Source of the DNA: Zea mays
Lineage: Eukaryota; Streptophyta; Magnoliopsida; Poales; Poaceae
Length of the DNA: 64,000 nt
Assembly (NCBI RefSeq): GCF_902167145.1
Contig: NC_050097.1
Location: 232,333,034-232,397,033 of the forward strand
Direction of reading: 5' to 3'
In this document: piece after piece, positions 33,761-45,230 of the stretch
Layout: each line of letters opens with the position of its first letter
Numbering within the stretch: position 1 is the first letter of the stretch
Made by a program: the position numbers and the translations under genes
The notes under the pieces: generated by a model
The model's input: the letters and a program-made list of their open reading frames with translations, nothing else
What the model was told of the DNA's origin: nothing
The model's database searches: none

Positions 33761-36700
33761 CTATACATAATATCGCCGAAGCTCGTCCGCATTCCATGAT
33801 CTAGGAATGTCGTTGCCGTCCATATCTTTCAATCTGTAGGAACCGGGTCTTGACGAAGATACTACCAGAAAAGGTCCTTCCCACTTCAGCTGTAATTTGC
33901 CTACTGTCTCTGGGTTGGCTACTCTTCGAAGCACCAAATGTCCTGGTTCGATGTTCTTTAGCCTAACCTTTCTATCACGCCATTTTATTGTTTCAGCTTG
34001 GTATTTGTTGATGTTTTCCACAGCTTGAAGCCTGATCCCCTCTATAGCATCTTTTTCCACAGAGTAATCAGCTTCAGCTTCGTCTTCTGCCGAAGCTACT
34101 ATTCTTATTGATCCTGCTTTGGCTTCTTCCGGAGTTATTGCTTCGTCTCCAAACAATAGTTTGAATGGTGTAAAACCTGTTGATCTTGATATTGTTGTGT
34201 TGTGGCTCCACACCACTTTGATTAATTCGTCTGGCCACTTTCCCCTGGGCTGATTGAAGATTAACTTCATTATTCCTGTCATTATGATGCCATTAGCCCT
34301 CTCAACAAGTCCATTTGACTCCGGATGCCGAACTGATGCGAAATGGATCTTCGTGCCAATTTGATCACAAAATTCTCTCAAAGCTTCGGAATCAAACTGC
34401 GTCCCATTATCCACAGTAATAGCCTTCGACACTCCGAAGCGACAAACAATATTTTGCCAGAAAAACTTTTGAATAGTGACCGAAGTTATTGTGGCTAAAG
34501 GCTTTGCCTCAATCCATTTAGAAAAATATTCCACTGCCACTACAACATATCTTAAGTTCCCTTGTGCTGGTGGTAACATACCTAACAAATCAAGGCCCCA
34601 CCTTTGCAACGGCCAAGTGGGTTGTATTAACTGAGTTAGAGATGAAGGTTGTTTTTGATCTCTTGCACATTTCTAACAACCTTCGCACTTTTGGACTAAT
34701 TCCGCTGCATCCGAAGCTGCCTTTGGCCAATAAAATCCTTGACGAAAAACTTTTCCAAGCAAAGGCCTAGATCCAATGTGAGATCCACACAGGCCTGCGT
34801 GTATTTCCTTCATCAATTCAATACCTTCGGCTCTGGATAAACACTTGAGTAACGGAGAACAGACCCCACGCTTGTATAGTTCCCCTTCTATTATAACATA
34901 TGGTCGAGCTCTTGCCTCTATCCTCCTGTTATAAGCTTCGTCATCTGAAAGAAAGTTACCCTGAAGGAAAGAGATGATCTCAGTTCTCTAGTCTTCACTA
35001 TAGACAGGGGATATATTGAGGACTGCTCTTTCAAGAAGCTCAACCGAAGGTGCTTTTATTGTTTCGAAAAATACTTTCGAAGGTAAGGGCAGCCCATGTG
35101 CTGCTGACTTGGCTAATAAATCAGCATATTCATTTTCTCCACGAGGGATATTTTTAACAGAAAACCCTTCAAAGGAAGCCTCAATCCTTCGAACCGTGTC
35201 TAAATATTTTCAAGCTTCGGATCTCTTGCTTTATAACTTTTGTCAATATGACCAGAAATAACCTGGGAATCAGTTTTAAGAACCGCCCTTCTGATTCCCA
35301 TTGCCTTTAACTTCCGAAGACCCAAAAGCAAAGCTTCGTACTCAGCAATGTTATTTGTGCAACTGAAATCAAGTCTTGTTGCATAACAAGTTTTAACTTT
35401 AGAAGGTGCAACCAACATAGCGGCTGCTCCTGCTCCGAAGGTTCCCCAAGATCCATCGCAAAATGCTGTCCAAACTTCGGCATCTTTACTCGTTTCTTCT
35501 TCCTGAGCCCCTGGCGTCCAGTCATCAATGAAGTCTGCCAACGCTTGGGACTGAATCGAAGATCTATGCACATAATCAATACAAAATTCATTGAGTTCCG
35601 CAGCCCATTTTCCAACCCTTCCAGTAGCTTCTCTATTTCTCATAATATCCTTCAACGGTTGTGAAGAAGGAACAACTATATTGTATGCTTGAAAGTAGTG
35701 TCGAAGCTTTCTAGAGGCCATCAAAACAGCATACAACAGCTTCTCCAATTCTATATAATTTTTCTTTGATAAACTAAGAACTTCGGATACAAAGTATATT
35801 AGGGCTTGCTTTTTGACTTGGCCTTCAAGCTTCTCCTGAACAAGTGCTGCACTCACCGCTGAATGCGAAGCTGCCACATATAGCAACAGAGGAGCCCCTG
35901 GCGTGGAGTTAGTGTTGTTAGGTCTATCAAATATTGCTTCAGCTCTTCGAAGGCTCTCTGCTGGACTGGTCCCCATTGAAAAACTTCGGCTGACTTCAGC
36001 ACTTCGAAAAATGGTAAATTTCTCTCTGCTGATCTAGATATGAATCTGTTGAGAGATGCCAGTCTTCCTGTCAATCTTTGAGCCCCCTTCTTTGTACTTG
36101 GTGGTTCCATTCGAAGGATAGCTTCGATTTTATTTGGATTAGCCTCAATCCCTTTTGTTGAAACTAGGCAGCCAAGAAATTTCCCTTTCTTCACTCCGAA
36201 GACACATTTTTCTGGATTCAACTTTAAACCGGCCTGTCTAAAATTAGCGAAGGTTTCCTGCAGATCAGTAATGTGATTTTCTTGCTTCGTGCTTTTTACA
36301 ATGATATCATCAACATAAGTTAGCACATTTCTGCCTATCTGAGATTGAAGAACCTTCGCTGTCATTCTGCTGAAGCTTCCTCCAGCATTCTTGAGCCCCT
36401 TAGGCATCCGAAGGTAACAATATGTTCCACTAGGGGTTATGAAGCTGGTCTTCGGCTCATCCTCCTTCTTCATCCAAATTTGATGATAGCCTGAATAACA
36501 ATCCAGCAGACTCATAAGCTCTGATGAAGCTGCTGCATCAACTAAGGAATCTATCCTTGGCAATGGAAACTCGTCCTTCGGACAGGCCTTGTTGAGATCA
36601 GTAAAATCAATACACATCCTCCATTTACCATTGGCCTTCTTTACCATAACAGTGTTAGCCAGCCATTCTGGGTATTTTACCTCTCTGATAACTCCGGCAC

Positions 36701-37709
36701 TGAGGAGTCTTTTCACTTCATTCCGAGCACCTTCGGCCTTGTCATCAGACATCTTCCGAAGCCTCTGCTTTCTAGGTTTGAAGGATGGATTAACATTGAG
36801 CGGGTGTTCAATAACATCCCTGTTAACTCCGCAAAGATCATTAGCTGACCATGCAAAAACATCTTTGTTGTTGAACAGAAACCTTATCAAGGTTTTCTCC
36901 TGTTCTTCAGACAGTTGGGATCCCAACAGCACCTTCTGCTCTGCTATGTCCTCGCATAAGAGCATGGGCTTCGGCTGATCGGCCGAAGCAGCTTTCTCCC
37001 TTCTGAACTTGTATTGCTCACAAGCTTTAGCTCCATCTATGTTATGGATTGCTTTTGAGTCTGTCCAGTTTCCTTCGACCCTTCTGGCAGCTTCCTGACT
37101 TCCATGAATAGCAATGGGTCCTTGGTCTGAAGGTATCTTCATGCAAAGATATGCTGGATGAAGAATTGCTTCGAAGGCATTGAGAGTACCACGACCAATG
37201 ATTGCATTGTAAGGGTATTCCATGTCAACAATATCGAATACAACTTATTCAGTCCTTGTGTTGTTGATAAATCCGAAGGTTACTGGCATTGTGATTTTGC
37301 CGAGTGCTACAATCTGCCTTCCTCCGAAGCCACAAAGGGGATGTGTGGCATCATGGATCTTGTCTTCGGGCTCTTGCATCTGTCTGAAGGCCTTAGCAAA
37401 TATGATATCAGCTGCACTGCCTGTATCAACCAAAACATTATGGACCAGAAATCCTTTGATCACACAAGAGATAACCATAGCATCATTGTGTGGGTAATCC
37501 TTGAGCTGAAGATCCTCTTGAGAAAAGGTAATTGGGATGTGAGACCATCTTGATTTGATGAAGGGTCCTTGTACCCCTACATGTTGTACTCTTCTCTGTG
37601 CCTCCTTCTTCTGTTTCTTATTGGCCGGCTCTGAGCATGAACCGCCTGTTATCGAGAGAACCAGCTTCGGAGCCGAAGCAGTTCCAGCTTGATTCTTGAT
37701 CGAAGCCAT
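33761..37709 (-). pseudogene. pol: Element E pol (PR-RT-RNase H-IN), broken, directly after the leader
   Basis: Starts MASIKNQAGTASAPK at 37709 and enters protease (VLVDTGSAADIIF). A TAA lies at 37245-37247 after ..NNTRTE. RT (37220-36100) has KWRMCIDFTDLNKACPKDEF and YVDDIIVKS. A frameshift near 35900-35970 separates RT from RNase H (AALVQEKLEG, CDGSWGTFGAGAA, TNNIAEYEALLLG), the second, plant-like RNase H of the Tat lineage. Integrase: a damaged zinc region near 34680-34770, then DLLGMLPPAQGN, TVDNGTQF, HPESNGLVERANG. It ends NADELRRYYV at 33761. No Gag domain precedes protease. Confidence 0.9.
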
Positions 37710-37729
37710 CAGCTCAAAAAAGTGGAAGT

Positions 37730-37753
37730 GAGTTCACCGGAGGTGGGCGCCAA
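37730..37753 (-). other. Element E primer-binding site
   Basis: Read on minus, TTGGCGCCCACCTCCGGTG starts right after the 5' LTR. TGGCGCC-type primer sites are common in plant gypsy elements; the exact tRNA is not assigned. Confidence 0.75.
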
Positions 37754-38366
37754 TGTTGGGGGCTTGTTCTCAAATGCTATGAATGAAGAACAAGGCAACA
37801 TAGAAACTGTTAAATGTTAAAGTCCTTCGTCCTTCGAAGCATTATTTCCCTCAGGATATAATGAATTCCGGATGAAGGTTATGAAGGTTATACCTTCATA
37901 AACACGACAAATAATGAGGAAGGGTAAAAATATGTAAAATAATTTAAACACATGATTATTATTATTAACTTATTTCTACTTCATTATTGTAAAAATGATA
38001 ACAAATTACAAATGTTCCTTCGGCTTGAAGGAAAGCAAAAATACCAGCGTGAAGCAAAAACAAATGCCCAATGCGTGATTACAGGAAAGCACGTGAACAG
38101 TACAGGGGGTACTGTTCACCTATTTATAGGCACAGTTCACAGCCTGTATATAATTACATTTATACCCTTTACAATGAACTACAATAATGACACAGAATAT
38201 TATGGGTCTTTAAGTCATTTCATCTTTAAGTCGGTTCACCCCTTTGTCTTGAGACATATCACTGTGTCGAAGCTTTATTGTCGCTAGCTTCGGCGCTGCT
38301 TTGGAGAGGATCTGTCGAAGGTGTTCATTTCTTTAGGATCTTCGGCTACGAAGCATGCCCCCAACA
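37754..38366 (-). repeat. Element E 5' LTR
   Basis: 613 bp, paired with 19989-20601. TATA-like CTATAAATAG read on minus at 38121-38130. Followed at 38367-38371 by the target duplication GGCCC. Confidence 0.93.
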
Positions 38367-38371
38367 GGCCC

Positions 38372-39728
38372 AGATTTCCTTGAAGACGTAGAAGGAGTGG
38401 TGTGGTTCAAGGATAGATTGTGTGTTCCCGAGATCAAATCGATCTGAGAACTGATTCTCAAGGAAGCTCATGAGACAACATATTCTATACACCCTGGTAG
38501 CGAGAAGATGTACCAAGACCTGAAGAAAAGATTCTGGTTGTATGGAATGAAAAGGGAAATAGCAGAATATGTGGTTGTATGCGACAATTGTCAGAGAATC
38601 AAGGCAGAACATCAGAGGCCCGTAGGTCTATTACAACCATTGCAGATTCCTCAATGAAAATGGGATGATATTGGGATGGACTTGATAGTCGGTTTGCCTC
38701 GCACTTGAGCTGGTTATGACTCCATCTGGGTAGTAGTGGACCGTTTAACAAAGGCGGCCCATTTCATACCGGTCAAGACCACCTATAACAGTGCAGTGTT
38801 GGCAGAAATATATGTCTTGGATTGTATGCTTGCATGGCGTTCCAAAGAAGATAGTATCAGACAGAGGCATCCAGTTCACTTCTCATTTTTGGCAGCAACT
38901 ACATGAAGCTTTGGGCACACACTTGAAGTTTAGTTTAGCTTATCACCCTCACACAAATGGTTAGACTGAGAGAACCAACTAGATTCTTGAAGATTTGTTG
39001 AGAGCCTATGCATTGCAAGACAAGTTAGGTTGGGACAAGAGGCTACCATATGCAAAATTTTCCTACAACAACAGCTACCAAGCCAGTCTGAAGATGTCAC
39101 CATTCCAAGCACTCTATGGGAGGAATTGTAGAACTCCGTTGCATTGGGACAAACCCGATGAAAGGCAGGTGTTCGGTCAAGATATTCTACTCGAGGCTGA
39201 AGAGAACATCATAATAGTTCGAGAGAATCTGACGACAACGCAGTCCAAATAGCGAAGCTATGCTGACACCCGAAGAAGAGAATTGAGTTTTGAAGTGTGA
39301 GATTATGTCTACTTGAAAGTGTCACCCATCAGAGGAATCAAAAGGTTTAGAGTCAAGGGCAAGCTAGCACCTCGATACATCGGACCATGCATACTGGATT
39401 CAAGCAAGACGTGGAGAAGTAGCGTATCAACTTAGCCTACCAGAAAGTCTATCAGTTGTGCATGATGTGTTCCATGTGTCTCAGCTGAAGAAATGCTTGC
39501 GAGTACCAAAAGAGCAGTTGCTAATAGAGGACCTTGAAGTTCAAGAAGATCTTACTTACATTGAGAAGCCAACTCAGATTTTGGAGACAGCAGACCGGGT
39601 CACTCGAAGGAGCACCATAAGGATGTGGTAAGTCAAATGGGGCCATCACTCGGAAGAAGAAGCAACTTGGGAAAGAGAAGATGATCTGAAAGCCAAGTAC
39701 CCTGAACTCTTTGCTAGCCAACCCTGAA
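38372..39728 (+). pseudogene. Element B integrase and chromodomain (broken)
   Basis: Resumes B after element E. The integrase zinc region has HETTYSIHPGSEKMYQDLKK and VCDNCQ. The core has [25 protein letters not shown], and a second half with PFQALYGRNCRTPLHWD. A chromodomain near 39540-39720 reads YIEKPTQILE..VKWGHHSEEEATWERE, which places B in the Tekay/Del chromoviruses. At least eight stops or frameshifts break it (for example 38450, 38656, 38706, 38964, 39250, 39628). Confidence 0.85.
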
Positions 39729-39763
39729 TCTCGAGGGCGAGATTCATTTAAAGGGGGTAGGTT
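39726..39763 (+). promoter_or_regulatory. Hairpin plus polypurine tract at element B 3' end
   Basis: GAATCTCG-AGGG-CGAGATTC (39726-39745) is a perfect 8-bp stem with a 4-base loop, followed by AAAGGGGGTAGG and the LTR start. Element H has an equivalent with a different but still perfect stem (54466-54483). Confidence 0.75.
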
Positions 39764-42700
39764 TGTAACACCCTGAATTTAGGGGTATAAAATTTCTTTC
39801 TAAATATCTACCAAATTCAGGTGTTACCCTTTACCTCTGTCTAGTCTCTCTCTTTCTTTTTCTTTTGAGTAGATGTAGCTTAATTAGTGAGGGATTTATT
39901 ATTTATTTTTTGTCAAAACTTCTGTGAGTCATTAATTGTTGCATCATGCTGAGCCCAAAATACTCTTTGAATTGATTGCACATGTTTGATTTGGTTTGAA
40001 TTTGAAACTTGGTTTGAATTTGAATTGAAAACCCTAGAGACAATAAAAAGAAAAGACAATAGAAATTCCCTCGAAAAAGAGAAACCCCATTTCAGCCCAA
40101 ACCGGCCCAGTCCAGCCCAACGAAGCCATGCGCGCATGCCCGCGCTGCGTAACAGGTGGACTCCACCAGTCAACGACAGTTTCTTTCCCCCCGCACGCTC
40201 TCCCTCCCTCTGCCCAGTGGGGCCAGTGTGTCGGCGCCGGCCGCCCTTGCCCGCACGCCCCCTTTCTGTCTTTGCCTCGTGGGCCCGTCTCATCAACGCG
40301 ATGAGCCATTTCCCCGCACACCCGCTCTCCCTCACTGCGCCATGGGACTGCCCTGACAGCTCTGCCTTCCCCGCTAACCGTCGTGGACCAGCGCGCACGC
40401 ACGCCGAGATCCCTGACCACGTCGCCTGCCCATGCACCCTAGCTCCCTTTTGAGCACCGCCCGCACCTGCACTCTCTCCCCTGCATCGTTTCGCGCAAGC
40501 TCACCCTCTCTCGCGCTCTGCTCTCGCCGCTCGGCTTCGCCGGAGTCCAGTGGCCGCGCTGCCGACTGTCCAGCTCGCTAGAGACCACGCCAAGCCACCG
40601 AGAGATCCGTACCGAGGTGAGACATCGATTCCCATGCTCGATTTCTCCCAATTTCACTTTGTCTTGGCCAATTCGGCTTCGCCGGGGTTCGGTCGCGCCG
40701 GTTCACCGTGCCTGCACAGTGACTGGCCGAATTAGCCCAACCCTGTGCCCCTGCTTTGGTCCATAGTGTTCCCCTTACCCTGTCGTAGCTAGTCCAGGCC
40801 TTAGCGCACCCTAGACCCCCTCTCCCCGGCCAGAATTCCTCGTCGGAGTTGCCCGATCCGCCCGGAGTGCCTCCCCTTCGTCGTTCTCTCGTTTTCGGTC
40901 TCGTTCTTGCAACCGGAAGCCTGCGAGTGAGTTCGCCAGACCCTCTTCACCCGTTCCAGCCCTCACCGGCGCCCCAGACCCCCCGGCGACCACGTCTACC
41001 TCGCCACCGGCGACCTCGCTGCCACGGAGGGAGCAACACCAGTCACCGAGTTGTAAAGCCCCGCGCGCCCCATCGCAACCGTCCGTCCTCGATCCAACAG
41101 TTCAGATCTGCGGACACCGGTTCACATCCGCGTGCTCTGCTTCTGGGCCCCATCTGTCGGTGCCTATGCCCCCTGGCGCTAGGCTCAACTGGTCAGCCCG
41201 CCTTCCTCCTCAGGTTGTTGACACCCTTGCCCCACTTGTCAACCGTGCTCGCTCGCCCGCGCCCGCGCGCTCGCCCACCGATCTAATCTGACGGCTGAGG
41301 ATACCCTGTACCCCATCACGTGGCGGTTTTGCTAAAGAAGCCCTCGGTTTTGTAGGAATCAACCCACCGACCTTTAGTTTTACACGCAGACCCCTGGTTT
41401 CTTGCAAACAGATCCCTGGACTTTTGTTTAATCACAGATTTAGGCCTAATTTTGTATTTTAAACTTCCAAACTTGTTTATTTCATATCTTTTGCATATGA
41501 ACTTCAAATTTAGCGATTCAAATTGCAAAATGTTCACATGATTATTCTCTGTCCAAATAAATTATGATCATTCACTGTCTGTGTATTCTAATTTTATGCC
41601 TAGGCTATAGGTTAGTTTATGTGATAGTTAATTTGTTTAATAAGATAAATAAAAAGGAAACCCTAGTGGTAAATGGATATTTAACCTTGCGAGATCAATA
41701 ATATGTAGTATAAGGATTTATCCCTGGTTTAACTTTTATGTCTCATTAAAAAGAGTAGAATCATATTATGTAATCATGGAGATAGACAACACTTAGAGAA
41801 TAACAAATTACTAAATGTGATTAGTTCACCCTATAACCTAAACTCCTTTTTGAGTTTATACTTTTCCTGAGTGTGTTGCCGAAGATCTTCCTGAGCAACA
41901 ACTTGCTGAAGGCAAGTGCCCTCTGACCTATTATGTCCTACATACTTTATTATTTACCGTCCTGCATTACATTATTGAAAACCTAAGGATTGACTAGTAT
42001 GTATTTACCTAATCCTTGTTTACCTTTTGGGTTATCATGGTTAGCTTATGCTATTGCTTTAACTTAATCAATGAACATGATGTGAATATTTATGATACGA
42101 TGATGTTATCCCGATGATGATCTTGTTATATTTTAGGGGACTTAGACCATTTTCCTGAGTACCTCTCCATATGGACCTGTTCGTTGAGTGACCACCCGAG
42201 ATAATAGTACAACCATGAGGGTGGAATGGGACGCCCTTAGCTGAATAATTAGATGAACCTGGGGGTGTAGTTGGCTTTGCCGGAGGGCCGTCAATGGGGG
42301 CCAGGGCGTAGTGCTCGCTCTGCCAAGGGGGGTGCAGAGGTTCATTCGATTTTGTTTTTGTTAGTAACCCACCTTGGGGAGGTGTACTGCATTTGTATGA
42401 CTGGCGAAACCTAACGAGCAGCTATGCACCAGGGGAGTCTTTGTAAAGGCTCCGTAGTGAGACCCTGCCAGGTCACCTTGGTAGTGATCAGTGGGGAGTC
42501 ATGATCTCCGGGCAGAATGGGAATCACGACTCGTGGGTAAAGTGTGCAACCTCTACAGAGTGTTAGAAACTGGTATATCAGCCGAGCTCATGATTAAGAG
42601 CGGCCTTGGGATCCTCTTTGATTAGAAGAACTTTGGATACTTTTATGATTATGTTTCATGATGATGGTTATAATTATGATCTCTGGTATTTCCTCTTGGA

Positions 42701-43269
42701 GGGAGTACATTTGGGTAATAACTGGGTTTATTACTAAAATTTAGCTCTACTATTAGTAATAAATACTTGATCAACTAAAAGCAACTGCTTAACCTTAACT
42801 CCACATATAGCTAGTCCACTTTAGCCAAACGGGACATTTTCTGAGTACATTGATGTGTACTCATCCTTGCTTTAAAAACCACCCCACCCTAGGTTGTCCC
42901 CACTGTATTTAGTGCTCAGGAGGAGATGTTGGCAACATGGAGGACTTTGAGGAGTTTCAGGACTATGATGAGTTCTAGTTATCTTAGTGGCAAACCCCCA
43001 GTCAGCTGTCTGTGAAGGCCTTATCTACTATGTTTCGTATTCCACACTTTGATAATATTAATGACTATGTTATAGACTCTATGGATGTCTTGGACATCTT
43101 GATGTGATAAAGTACATTTCCGCTATTTACATTGAGCAATGTGTGATGATGTCCAATTATGTAATCGTTGTGTACGTGAGTTTCTGATCTTGGCACGTAC
43201 ATGGTTCGCATTCGGTTTGCCATGCAAAACTTGACACCTGGCCTTTGTGGCATCCTCAACGAGGAGTAG
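39764..43269 (+). repeat. Element B right LTR (3506 bp present), cut by element C
   Basis: Starts TGTAACACCCTGAATTTAGG after the polypurine tract. Its first kilobase matches 16110-17173. Long LTRs starting TGTAACACCC are typical of Tekay/Del elements. The end was displaced by element C at 43269/43270 and is not in the window. Reading frames within it are not conserved and I treat them as non-coding. Confidence 0.85.
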
Positions 43270-44446
43270 TGAAAGTCGCCTAGAGAGGGGGTGAATAGGC
43301 GGAATCTGAAATTTTTAAACTTTAAGCACAACTACAACCTAGGGTTAGCGTTAGAAATATAATCGAGTCCAAAAGAGAGGGTGAAAACAAATCAAACAAA
43401 GAAATAGAGCGGATGACACGGTGATTTGTTTTATCGAGGTTCGGTTCTTGCAAACCCACTCCCCGTTGAGGTGGTCACAAAGACCGGGTCTTTTTCAACC
43501 CTTTCCCTCTCTCAAACGGTCACCTAGACCGAGTGAGCTTTCTCCTTATCTCACGGGTCACTTAGACCCCGCAAGGACCACCACACACTTGGTATCTCTT
43601 GCCTTGGTTACAAAACACTTGAGATCAAGAAATGAGGAAGGAAGAAAGCAATCCAAGCGCAAGAACTCAAAAGAACACAAATATCACTCTCTCACTAGTC
43701 ACTATTTGATTGGAATGATTTTTGGACTTAGGAGAGGATTTGATCTCTTTGTTTGTGTCTTGGAGTGAAGTCTAGAGCTCTTGTATTGAATGCAATAGCT
43801 GAAACCTTGGATGCCTTGAAGTGTTGGTGGTTGGGGGTATTTATACCCCCAACCACCAAAGTGGTCGTTGGGAGGGGCTGCTGTCGTATGGCGCATCGGA
43901 CAGTCCGGTGCGCCAGCCACGTCACCCAACCGTTAGGGTTCGACCGTTGGAGCTCTAACATGTGGGGCCACAGGACAGTCACTGTTCACTGTCCGGTGTG
44001 CCTTCTGACGCTTGCTCTGACTTCTGCGCGCGCAGGCGCGCACTGTAGCGTTTCACTGTTCCTCTGCTGACGACCGTTGGCACGAAGTAGTCGTTGCTCC
44101 GCTGGCACACCGGACAGTCCGGTGTTACACCGGACAGTCCGGTGGATTATAGCGGAGTGACTCCCCAAATTCCCGAAGCTAGCAAGTTTGAGTTGATCCA
44201 CCCTGGTGCACCGAACACTGTCTGGTGGCACACCGGACAGTCCGGTGCGCCAGACCAGGGTAGCCTTCGGTTGTCCTTTGCTCTTTTTATTTGAACCCTT
44301 TCTTGGACTTTGTATTGGTTTGTTGTGAACCTTTGGCACCTGTAGAACTTATAATCTAAAGCAAACTAGTTAGTCCAATTGTTTGTGTTGGGCAATTCAA
44401 CCACCAAAATTCATATAGGAAAAGGTTTGACCCTATTTCCCTTTCA
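43270..44446 (-). repeat. Element C 3' LTR (1177 bp)
   Basis: On plus it starts TGAAAGTCGCCTAG and ends TTTCCCTTTCA, giving TG..CA. It has several CACCGGACAGTCCGGTG palindromes (near 44108, 44128, 44231) like those of A and F. The left flank AGTAG (43265-43269) is the probable target copy. Confidence 0.9.
43824..43859 (-). promoter_or_regulatory. TATA box at the centre of a perfect 17-bp inverted repeat in element C LTR
   Basis: Arms TTGGTGGTTGGGGGTAT (43824-43840) and its exact reverse complement (43843-43859) leave a two-base TT spacer. The centre reads TATAAATA on the element's sense strand. Confidence 0.75.
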
Positions 44447-45230
44447 ATCTCCCCCTTTTTGGTGATTGATGCCAACACAAACCAAAGAAAATATTAAAGT
44501 GCAGAATTGAACTAGTTTGCATAAGGTAAGTGCAAAGGTTGCTTAGAATGAAACCAATAAAATTATTTCAATAGATATGCATGGATTGTTTTCTTCTTAT
44601 TTAAAATTTTGGACCACACTTGCACCACTAGTTTTGTTTTTGCAAATTCTTTGTAAATTCTTTTCAAAACATTTTGCAAATAGTCAAAGGTAAATGAATA
44701 AGATTGAAAGAAGCATTTTCAAGATTTGAAATTTTCTCCCCCTGTTTCAAATGCTTTTCCTTTGACTTTAAACAAAACTCCCCCTCAAAGAAATTCTCCT
44801 CTTAGTGTTCAAGAGGGTTTTACAAATTTTTGAAGATACTTTCTCCCCCTTTTTGCACACAATAAGATATCAATTTGAAAACTTCATTTTTAAAATTCGG
44901 TGGTGGTGCGGTCCTTTTGCTTTGGGCTCATACTTTCTCCCCCTTTGGCATGAATCGCCAAAAACGGATACTTGTGAGTGAAATACAAGCCCTTTGACTT
45001 TCTCCCTAATGGCAAACAAATAGATATGAGTGAAGATTATACCAAAGTGGAGAACTATGCGGAATACCGGCAAATACCGATGGAGTTGAGTGGAAGCGTT
45101 GTCTTTGCCAAATACTCCATTTCCCTTTCAATTCTATGACTAAGCATGAGAATACACTTGAAAACACATTAGTCATAGACATAAAAGAGATATGATCAAA
45201 GGTATATAAATGAGCTATGTGTGCAAGAAA
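44447..45230 (-). other. Element C 3' non-coding region with repeated polypurine tracts
   Basis: On minus, AAAAAGGGGGAGAT abuts the LTR (44447-44460). Further GGGGGAG tracts occur near 44738, 44780, 44841 and 44936. No coding frame is supported. Confidence 0.8.

Larger units (their letters stand above)
19989..38366 (-). mobile_element. Element E: gag-less Tat-lineage gypsy element with antisense gene, split by Sirevirus F
   Basis: Two 613-bp LTRs (19989-20601, 37754-38366) with TGTTGGGGG..CCCCCAACA ends are flanked by GGCCC (19984-19988, 38367-38371). They differ at about ten positions plus two one-base indels (about 1.6%). Pol is on the minus strand, so the 5' LTR is the right one. Without F the element is about 9.4 kb. 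The primer site is followed 44 bases later by a start codon opening straight into protease; no gag is present. On the 3' side a separate gene runs antisense to pol. Confidence 0.93.
16110..43269 (+). mobile_element. Element B: Tekay/Del-type chromovirus (Ty3/gypsy), defective and interrupted by a solo LTR and by elements E and C
   Basis: Left LTR and right LTR match. In between are a Gag zinc-knuckle remnant, protease, RT, RNase H, integrase and a C-terminal chromodomain, the Tekay/Del order. The left LTR lacks its first ~36 bases and is fused to gag at 17173/17174, so most of the LTR, the primer site and most of gag are gone. A solo LTR (18847-19478), element E (19989-38366) and element C (from 43270) are inserted in it. 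The right LTR end should lie beyond the C nest, outside the window. Confidence 0.85.

Noticed and set aside
39913..40453. 174- and 155-codon overlapping frames on opposite strands
   Set aside because: Same LTR region of element B as above; open by GC composition.
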